DNA of 64,000 nt from Trigonopsis variabilis. Taxonomy: Eukaryota; Ascomycota; Trigonopsidomycetes; Trigonopsidales; Trigonopsidaceae. Both the position numbers and the translations under genes were made by a program. Positions 54,795 through 61,973 of the stretch are shown here, one piece after another (within the stretch, counting starts at the first letter, position 1; every line of letters starts with the position of its first letter). The stretch lies in assembly GCA_003707065.3 (NCBI GenBank), contig PPXM03000002.1, positions 1,612,001 through 1,676,000 on the forward strand, in the 5' to 3' direction. The notes beneath the pieces are model-generated. The model ran no database searches, had not been told where the DNA came from, and worked only from the letters and a program-made list of their open reading frames with translations.

Positions 54795-55476
54795 CATTTT
54801 TAGAAGCTTCACTTATCTCTCTGGAGAGGTAGTCCTTAAGAATACGCCACTTCTTTAAAGGATCGTTAGGTGATTCATTCCATTCTTTGATGGAACCTCC
54901 TAAGACCGTCACTGTCGAGGAAGAAAGCATTATTATTCCTCGGTGAGAGGTTGCATTGTTCAGAACAACCTTTGTCCCCAATTTTGTCAGGAGACTTAGA
55001 CCCGGTATATTGTTCAGACATAATGCCTCCAGCTGGACGCCGCGACAGTCTTGGAGAGTAATCTTCAACATAGATGGCCGATCAAGATGTTTAATAGCCT
55101 TTGAACGGCTTTCCCTAGATAATATCGAAGCCAGAGACTCTTCAGCTGTGCGTTCTTGTAATTGCTCTTCTTCAGCCTCTTGAATCTCGCGTAGATCCAC
55201 AAGGTGTTGTCTTTGTATTCCATGTTTCCGACGATAGATTTCATTATCGATATACTCAGATATTTCTTCGATTAGACGGAGTCTAGATACGCCAATATCA
55301 TCTAACCATGTAATCTGTGCCAAAATCATCCCAGGCAGAGGCCTGTCGGCTTGGGGAATCTCGGTCTTATTCAGGTCTTTCGTTAGATCGCCGACGGTTG
55401 GGAAAGATTCATATAAGTCAGAGATTCTAAGTTGTGTTATGTCGTACTCTAAAATCTCATCTTCTGATAATGTCAT
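54787..55476 (-). CDS. RMI1-like OB-fold protein (RecQ-helicase/topoisomerase III partner)
   Basis: Rmi1 binds Sgs1/BLM and Top3 to dissolve double Holliday junctions. It is a single exon of 229 aa. An N-terminal helical part (DITQLRISDLYESFPTVGDL) is followed by the OB-fold region: PLPGMILAQITWLDDIGVSR, then after an insertion SMLKITLQDCRGVQLEALCL, GLSLLTKLGTKVVLNNATSH and RGIIMLSSSTVTVLGGSIKE. These pieces match the Rmi1 N-terminal core (IPxGxxxLQIxxxxDxxxS ... MLxLxLxDGxxxxxAxE ... LxxGxKxxLxN) in order. The three-helix bundle that opens full-length Rmi1 is missing from this ATG. The frame is open upstream to about 55590 with no ATG, so a 5' exon may be unrecognised. Alternatives are other OB-fold proteins such as Tdrd3-like. 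Confidence 0.65.
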   Translation of the reverse strand: MTLSEDEILEYDITQLRISDLYESFPTVGDLTKDLNKTEIPQADRPLPGMILAQITWLDDIGVSRLRLIEEISEYIDNEIYRRKHGIQRQHLVDLREIQEAEEEQLQERTAEESLASILSRESRSKAIKHLDRPSMLKITLQDCRGVQLEALCLNNIPGLSLLTKLGTKVVLNNATSHRGIIMLSSSTVTVLGGSIKEWNESPNDPLKKWRILKDYLSREISEASKNGE

Positions 55477-55863
55477 ATCATCGGTTGTAATGGACGGGAT
55501 CTTCAGATAGATAGATACTGTAAACGTATCAGCGTGGATACCTCCGGGGGCAGGCTGCGGAACGTATGCAGCTCCTTGTCTTTCTATTCAGACTAGCCTC
55601 AATTCAGAGGAGAATTTCACTAGTGGTTGTTGTACTCAGAGATACAACTCTCAAGTCTTATCTAGGTGCCTTGTTTTGGCGTGAAGATAACGGCAGGGGT
55701 AACGATTAGAATTACCAATTTCTCTCATAAGAGAAAATAGCTGTACGTAATGCAAATATATATGTCAATTTAGGTGATCTATGGTCTGACTGGGTTGAGA
55801 TGATCGCTCGTGAGACCTTATTAGTCATGCGTGATGTTGCTACTCTAGTATCTAGACATCTAG
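55477..55863. promoter_or_regulatory. Divergent region RMI1-like / NMNAT
   Basis: 387 bp. The minus strand is open for about 38 codons next to the RMI1-like ATG (55477 to about 55590) without a start codon and with an acceptor-like CTGAATAG. It may be part of an upstream exon of that gene. No other element was recognised. Confidence 0.4.
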
Positions 55864-57053
55864 ATGGACCCCACTCTCGACCCAGACTTTGTACCTCCTT
55901 CAGAGTTGCCGCCAACTCGTCTACAGCAGGCAGTTACTAGATCTCCTTACTTGCATCCTTACTATCTCGATAATACAGATAGACCACTAGAGGACATGGA
56001 TGAAGTACTCAATCTCTCGGAGTCGTCTTCTCCGTCAGACGAAACCAACTCTCCAGAACAGGAATCAGGTCCCATTGTCCCTCGGGAAGATTCCAATCCC
56101 CCTGATGTTAGCCAGAGTTCGACCAGACCTTCTTTCCACACAAGGCGATCCTCGTCTCGGCGTCATGAGAGAAGAGGAGTAGATCCCCGACAAATTCACT
56201 CCGCTGATCTAGAAGAAGTCCCTAGAGGTATTCTAAGGCAGGCTAAAACTCTAGAAAATTATCAATTTCCTTCTCATCGGCTGTCGCATGTCATGCAAGA
56301 TTCAACTCGATTTCCTCTTGTCATTGTAGCTTGTGGATCTTTTTCTCCTATCACCTATTTACATCTTCGGATGTTCGAGATGGCCATGGATGCTATTGCC
56401 GAAAATACGAAGTTTGAAGTCATAGGCGGATATTACTCTCCCGTCAGTGATCGATACAAAAAACCTGGTCTTGCACCTTCCCATCATCGTGTGCGCATGT
56501 GTGAGTTGGCCTGTGAAAGGACTAGTACGTGGCTTATGGTGGACGCATGGGAAAGTCTTCAACCAACCTATCAGCGTACGGCCGTGGTCCTGGACCATTT
56601 TGACGATGAAATAAATAAAAAAATGAAAGGAATAGCTACAGCTACAGGCGAACGACGAAAAGTCCGCATTATGTTACTTGCTGGGGGTGATTTAATTGAA
56701 TCTATGGGCGAACCAAACGTGTGGGCAGATGCTGATCTACATCATATCCTAGGCAATTATGGCTGCCTTATTGTTGAACGCACCGGTAGTGATGTGCGGA
56801 GCTTCTTGTTGTCCCATGATATAATGTATGAGCATAGAGTAAGTTTCGACCGCTGCCTCAAGACTAACTAAAGAAAAACATTCTCGTCATTAAACAACTT
56901 ATTTACAATGACATTAGCTCTACAAAAGTGCGCCTTTTTATCAGGCGCGGAATGAGCGTCCAGTACTTGCTTCCCAACAGCGTCATTAGATACATTCATG
57001 AGTATGGACTTTATCGGGAATCAGAACCAGTCTCCCAGGTTCTTGAATTCTAG
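55864..57053 (+). CDS. NMA1: Nicotinamide/nicotinate mononucleotide adenylyltransferase
   Basis: Makes NAD+ (or deamido-NAD) from NMN (or NaMN) and ATP, the last common step of NAD synthesis. Exons 55864-56838 and 56874-57053, with a 35-nt intron, give 384 aa. A disordered N-terminal extension of about 150 residues precedes the catalytic core. Motifs: GSFSPITYLHLRMFE at about residue 158 (ATP-binding, variant of GSFNPIT), GGYYSPVSDRYKKPGLAPSH, WESLQPTYQRTAVVLDHF, LLAGGDLIESMGEPNVWADA, and in exon 2 NDISSTKVRLFIRRGMSVQY, the second nucleotide-binding motif (SSTxxR), followed by LLPNSVIRYIHEYGLY. The splice site was needed to reach that motif; without it the frame would end early. Confidence 0.95.
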
Positions 57054-57234
57054 TGTGGAAATCATTTGGAGATTATCATGATTAACGATCTATGTTTTAA
57101 TGAATATATAGAAATGCCCATGTATTTTACAGCTCTTTTTTTTCTGGGTTGCCTTCGTAATAGCGAAAAAGCTTCCTCGACTTATATAACACCATATCAA
57201 GACGCAGTAGTTTTTAGTTTCTTCATGCCAATTC

Positions 57235-57713
57235 TTATGCTAACTCATCCAGTTGCGATTGAATGAGCCTCCTGACCCGACGAGGCGACAATAGTGGCTC
57301 TGGAAAAATTGGTCCCGCATAGATATCTGCCGTCTCACTTAAAAGTGATAATGTTTTCTGGATATTCTTAAATTGATTTGGAAGGGCATCAGCTATGTTG
57401 CCGAGCTTTCTTTTCGGCCAAGCTGATCTGTCGTTAGTTAGACATACAATGAAACTCGAAACCTTTTATAATTGCTTTGTAGATCTATTATTGCTAAGAA
57501 AAGTCGTCTTTCATTACCCATATATGTTCCCGCAGCTTCTAAAAGTTGTAGAGTTCTTTCAACACGGCTTTCCGAATAGGCCACCACATTATCAGTGAAA
57601 AACCGCCGGAGCATTACTTTAAATGTCCAGCTGTACTCTTTGTGGCCTCTCAGAGCATACATTCCTCGCCTATAAAAAAGCCTGTACAGAGATCTCGCCT
57701 CATGATCTTTCAT
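57235..57713 (-). CDS. Small helical protein, DUF1763-like, probably mitochondrial
   Basis: Exons 57463-57713 and 57235-57427 give 147 aa (444 nt). The N-terminal part has an LYR-like start (RSLYRLFYRRGMYALRGHKE), YSWTFKVMLRRFFTDN and VERTLQLLEAAGTYMGNERR; the second exon encodes SAWPKRKLGNIADALPNQFK and RRVRRLIQSQLDELA. The 35-nt intron (57428-57462) has a weak donor (GTTTCG) but a strong CTAACTAACGACAG end and makes the only phase-correct join; a 20-nt alternative (GTATGT donor) is rejected as too short. The layout resembles a fungal family of unknown function that I recall as DUF1763, but this is from memory of its pattern. LYR-like sequences often act in mitochondrial assembly. Confidence 0.65.
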
Positions 57714-58324
57714 GTAGCCAGCTCTTTTCTCAACACCGTTGTGTACAGAGGAGGAGATTGATCAGATTAAAGTACATGGCTGGGGTGCGTGATTGAGAAA
57801 AGTATTTTCACAGATCCACCATATGAGGTAGCAAAGATCATTATCCATGAGGTTATATTAAGAAAAGACTCATAGGTAATATTGTAGGTCACGAGATAGA
57901 TAAGCTTGTTTGCTTTTCTTTCCAGAATTTCTCAATTCGACTGTATGGATAATGCCATTGTAATTAAAAATATTTAGAGCTACAGCAGTCCTTCTTTGAG
58001 GTAGGTCTCAAATATATATTACATAGATGCCTATACCCTCGAAAGCCCCGCAAGATTCACAAAGTGACGCTAATACCACGAACTCTCAATTATAGAGGGT
58101 AATTTATCGTTGATAGTATTACAGAGGGTAAACAGTGAGCTGCGACAGTCCAATATCAAAGATGTGATGACGAAGTGAAACTTCAATGAGGCAGGTTAGT
58201 AGGTCGACTCCTCAGTTACCCGGCGGACATTTGGCGTCACTACAGGATCACCTTCTCGCCATCTCTCCCCTCATAGTCATACGAGCGATCGCATTTGATA
58301 GTTTTAGTCCTGACTGCTAATCAC
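57714..58324. promoter_or_regulatory. Divergent promoter region, DUF1763-like / CHY-RING gene
   Basis: 611 bp with no supported frame, AT-rich except near 58150-58260. No RNA gene or repeat was recognised. Confidence 0.35.
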
Positions 58325-60049
58325 ATGGATTATTTTTCTCGATTCCAAATCCCAAATTGGGTTGCATCCGCAGGAAGATCAGTCCTTGGGGATACTGAAG
58401 ATGTCGACACTGGATCAACGACTGTAGTTCAGTCTCCCGTGGAACCAGTGCATGCTCCTCCCATAGGGCCTGTTAGAATATCGCCTTCAAGTACTCCAAG
58501 GTCGAGATCGCTGGCTGAAGAAACTTATGGTCAGATTGCGGGAGATTTCTATAGTCGGTGGGCTGCTCTGCGTGGCTACGCATCTTCACGTCTGGGATAT
58601 GGACAGGATGAGTCCGATGGTAATGATGAAGACACAGATGAAAGTGAGCGCGAAGAAAGGTTTCCATCCGGAATGAACGGATCCAGCGATCATGAATCGA
58701 GCATCGTACACCATGGCATCGTCGACTTGCATGTTACACAATATACTAATGAAAATCAGAATGATAATAACGAAAATGGAATTCAGGGACTTCATCTGGA
58801 GAGGCGATACTCGGATGCGACATTACGAAAGAAAATTAATGATATAAGAAACATGCCGAGCTTGAACGAGAGAGAGAAAAGTCTCAAAATGCAGCAACTG
58901 ATGACCGAAACATACTATACTTTAGTCGCTGCCCACAACCGCAAGGAACTCGATCCAGACCTAGAGCTTCACGAGTTACAGCCGACTTTTCACTCTGAAG
59001 GAGTACTCGGATGTTCACACTATCAGCGATCTGTGAAATCACAGTGTTCACAATGTGATCGGTTTTTCACCTGCCGTTTCTGCCATGACGCTGTAGTAAA
59101 AGATCACGCTATGATCCGTGCTGAAACCAAAAGAATGCTATGCATGCATTGTGGTACTACTCAGGCTGCTGCTGCGGAATGCATTCACTGCGGTATCCGT
59201 TCCGCGCGATACTATTGCGAAAAATGCAAATTATGGGATGATGATGCGACAAAATCAATCTACCATTGTGCAGATTGTGGAATATGCCGGATTGGTGAAG
59301 GTCTGGGTAAAGATTTTTTCCATTGCAAAACTTGCAACGTCTGTATGGCCATGTCGTTGAAGAATTCACATCGGTGCATCGAACATTCAACTGAGTGCAA
59401 CTGTCCAATTTGCGGTGAATATATGTTTACGTCGACCTTGACCGTTGTTTTTCTTCCCTGCGGCCACAGCATCCATCAGAAATGCTACTACGAACACACA
59501 AAAGTATCCTACAAATGCCCAACTTGTGCTCGTTCTATTGTGAATATGGAGTCTCAGTTTAGGCTCCTTGATAATGAGATTCAGCGCCAGGTCCTTCCAG
59601 AGCCTTATAACCATTGGAGATGCATAATCACGTGCAACGATTGCTCAGCCAAGAGCAATGTTCCCTTCCATTTTCTTGGCCTGAAGTGCGATAATTGCCG
59701 GTCTTATAACACCGCTCAACTCAAGCTGTTGAAGCCGGAAGATCTTACTGAGCCAGGAACACCTTTGGAAGCTCCGGTGCGCCGGTCTAGCGTCTCCGGC
59801 GTTCGTCCTGAGGTATCTCGAAGGTCTAGTGCCGCCGTTTCTCGCCGGATGAGTATGTCGTTGGATGATATTCCCGGACAAGAAAATGAAGGTCGTCCCA
59901 TAGAGTCGCCGTTAGAGCAGAATGGGGAGAATGATGATATTGCTGACGAAGGGCTCGAAGATGAACTGGTGACATGGTCAAGACCCGCGTTACGATTCAA
60001 TGCTGCTGGCCGGTTACGATTGGACTCATTAGGATTGAATATATTGTAA
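58325..60049 (+). CDS. CHY-type/CTCHY/RING E3 ubiquitin ligase (Pirh2/RCHY1 family)
   Basis: Zinc-binding ubiquitin ligase related to human RCHY1 and fungal homologues. It is a single exon of 574 aa. Three zinc modules in order: the CHY finger (GCSHYQRSVKSQCSQCDRFF, with TCRFCHD and CMHCGTTQ and CIHCGIR), the CTCHY finger (YYCEKCKLWDDDATKSIYHC, ADCGICRIGE, FHCKTCNVCM) and a C-terminal RING-H2 (CPICGEYMFTSTLTVVFLPC, GHSIHQKCY, YKCPTC). A further zinc-ribbon-like segment (CNDCSAKSNVPFHFLGLKC, CRSY) follows. An N-terminal acidic, Ser-rich region and a C-terminal Ser/Arg-rich region flank them. The first ATG in frame with the conserved start is 58325. Confidence 0.95.
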   Translation: MDYFSRFQIPNWVASAGRSVLGDTEDVDTGSTTVVQSPVEPVHAPPIGPVRISPSSTPRSRSLAEETYGQIAGDFYSRWAALRGYASSRLGYGQDESDGNDEDTDESEREERFPSGMNGSSDHESSIVHHGIVDLHVTQYTNENQNDNNENGIQGLHLERRYSDATLRKKINDIRNMPSLNEREKSLKMQQLMTETYYTLVAAHNRKELDPDLELHELQPTFHSEGVLGCSHYQRSVKSQCSQCDRFFTCRFCHDAVVKDHAMIRAETKRMLCMHCGTTQAAAAECIHCGIRSARYYCEKCKLWDDDATKSIYHCADCGICRIGEGLGKDFFHCKTCNVCMAMSLKNSHRCIEHSTECNCPICGEYMFTSTLTVVFLPCGHSIHQKCYYEHTKVSYKCPTCARSIVNMESQFRLLDNEIQRQVLPEPYNHWRCIITCNDCSAKSNVPFHFLGLKCDNCRSYNTAQLKLLKPEDLTEPGTPLEAPVRRSSVSGVRPEVSRRSSAAVSRRMSMSLDDIPGQENEGRPIESPLEQNGENDDIADEGLEDELVTWSRPALRFNAAGRLRLDSLGLNIL

Positions 60050-60202
60050 AACAAAGAGGAGCATATATGGAGTGGATGGACTGCAACTTGGTTGCCTGGT
60101 TATGTGGAGTACGCTTGGTTGTCGTGTAAATGGTTCACGTTTGATTGGTTGCCTTCTACAGCGTAAGACTTCCCACTCTCATCATCTTGCAAAGCATCCA
60201 CA

Positions 60203-60781
60203 ATGCCTCTTCCTGGGTCGGCGGTTCCAATCACTAAAGTATGTAGATATGGACGACTAGTCTCCTAACAGCAGAAATACACGACTGAGCCCAAAGGGTT
60301 TTGGAAAAAGCTTCAACAGTTGTTGACTTTGGCTCCCAACAGGTCTAGCGGTAATCCTTTGGTACCTTATTACCGTGTTCCTTCTCCTTTTAGCCGCCCT
60401 GAGCATTATCATGAGCCCATGACTATGCCTCGTGGCGATATTGCCGACAACAGATACTGGAAGCGAGATTTCCGACGGAATTATCCGCGATTGACGATCG
60501 TTGATCAAAAGACTGTTGGAGGATTGTTAACATATGGGTCGGAATCCAATCCTCGCATAGCGGACGGAGATGCTGGTATCAAGGCTCTCACTGAATTAAA
60601 AGCTAGCCCGGGCTCCGAGACACTTTTAAAGGCCTTGGCTGTAAAGGATTCAAGTGCTGCTATCCTTGACGGTGGTCTTCCTCCTCTACCTCCTTCAGCT
60701 AAGAGACAACAGTGGCGTTTGTTGACCGAAGAAACCGGTGCTGAATATTCTGATGCCTATCCTTGTCGAACTTTTACTTAA
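60203..60781 (+). CDS. Mitochondrial complex I accessory subunit, 21.3-kDa (Neurospora nuo-21.3a) type
   Basis: Accessory subunit of NADH:ubiquinone oxidoreductase. Exons 60203-60238 and 60275-60781 with a 36-nt intron (branch CCTAAC) give 180 aa. The spliced start reads MPLPGSAVPITKKYTTEPKG, then LLTLAPNRSSGNPLVPYYR, and the strongly conserved block MPRGDIADNRYWKRDFRRNY followed by PRLTIVDQ and LLTYGS. The C-terminus has LDGGLPPLPPS. Without the short first exon the protein would lack its N-terminus. The match to the nuo-21.3a-type subunit is by pattern (GDIADNxYWKRDxRRNYPRL) and is good. Its presence shows that this fungus has a canonical complex I. Confidence 0.88.
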
Positions 60782-60998
60782 TGCATGGTGTAACTATAAA
60801 GGAACCTCAAACAGACGTCTGCGTAGTACTATTTTTATATCAGCTTACGGTTGTGGACTAGGTGAGAACGCTGAAATTGGTCAACCTCGTTAAAATTAAC
60901 GCTTAACTCTACTAAATACCAAAACACCAAATAATGTTAAAACCAAATACGAGAACAGCATCATAAAAAACATAAACAAGATAGTATATTGCGATGTC

Positions 60999-61811
60999 CT
61001 ACAACTTCGAAGTCAACCGTTGTCCTCCATCTATAGGCACCACTGTCCCTGTTATATAAGAACCAGCCGGAGAGAGCAGAAATACCACAGCCCCAACCAG
61101 GTCTTCAGTCTCACCCAGTCTACCTCTGGGATTTGCTTCTTCAAGATTTGATTGACCAACTAGTTTGATTACACCATTAGACATTTTTGTTGGGAAGAAT
61201 CCGGGGGCGATAGCATTAATGGTGACATTTCTTCCCGCAAGTTCGACAGCCATTCCTTGTACCAAATGGTTCACGGCTGCCTTCGAAATAGCATAGCCAT
61301 ATGTGCCCCCACCAATCTGTGTAATTAATCCTGCAATAGATGAGGTGACGAGTACCCGTGCGGGGTCTTTCTTTGTCCCGCTGCGTTCTAACGCAGGAAG
61401 AAATTCTTGTATACAAGAGAAAACACTTTTCACATTCAAATCGAGCACTTTCTGAATCTTATCTGCAGGATGATCACCGAGAGCTGCTCCCCATGTTGCT
61501 CCAGCATTGGCAATCAAGATATCTAGCTTATTATCGGTCTCTTCTAGCACTCTCTTCACAAAACCCGTCAGTTCTTTATCAATGGACATGTCAGCGGGAA
61601 ATGATATTGCTTTCCCTCGCAGACCATTTGTCTTTGCATAATCATTTAAGTACCTGACAGCTTTGTCACATGCATCGGCTTTCCGAGAAGTAATGATAAT
61701 AAGCTTTGCACCATAAGTCAGAAGACCGCCGGCAATTTGAAGACCTAGACCCCGACTTCCTCCTGTAATTACTGCTGTCTTATCTCGCACATTAAACAAT
61801 TGATCTGGCAT
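60999..61811 (-). CDS. Short-chain dehydrogenase/reductase with peroxisomal SKL signal
   Basis: NAD(P)-dependent oxidoreductase of the classical SDR type, related to 3-oxoacyl-reductases (RhlG-like annotation in fungi). It is a single exon of 270 aa. Cofactor motif TGGSRGLG (residues 16-23), an Arg/Lys after the second strand favouring NADPH (TSRKA), NAGATWG, catalytic Ser in VTSSIAGL and the YxxxK pair in YGYAISKAA are all present, then the C-terminal NAIAPGFFPTKM and GTVVPIDGGQRL. The last three residues are SKL, a perfect PTS1 peroxisomal import signal. The ATG at 61811 is the first; the open frame extends upstream without one. Substrate unknown; peroxisomal fatty-acid or lipid metabolism is likely. 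Confidence 0.9.
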   Translation of the reverse strand: MPDQLFNVRDKTAVITGGSRGLGLQIAGGLLTYGAKLIIITSRKADACDKAVRYLNDYAKTNGLRGKAISFPADMSIDKELTGFVKRVLEETDNKLDILIANAGATWGAALGDHPADKIQKVLDLNVKSVFSCIQEFLPALERSGTKKDPARVLVTSSIAGLITQIGGGTYGYAISKAAVNHLVQGMAVELAGRNVTINAIAPGFFPTKMSNGVIKLVGQSNLEEANPRGRLGETEDLVGAVVFLLSPAGSYITGTVVPIDGGQRLTSKL

Positions 61812-61973
61812 TTCGAAAATTGTGGGGTAGAAGGAAACGTTACGCACATGCTGGGACAAACCCACGGCTACGAACGTTGATTAACGCCCTGAAACTCCGC
61901 ATTTTATAAGTACAAACACATACAAAAGAAAAATCCAATCTTAGTAAGCAATCTTGCTGGTATCATGTTCAAA

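Noticed and set aside
57428-57447. 20-nt intron in the DUF1763-like gene
   Set aside because: It is shorter than any other intron here; a 35-nt alternative with the same acceptor fits the local size norm. Kept as a finding to test.
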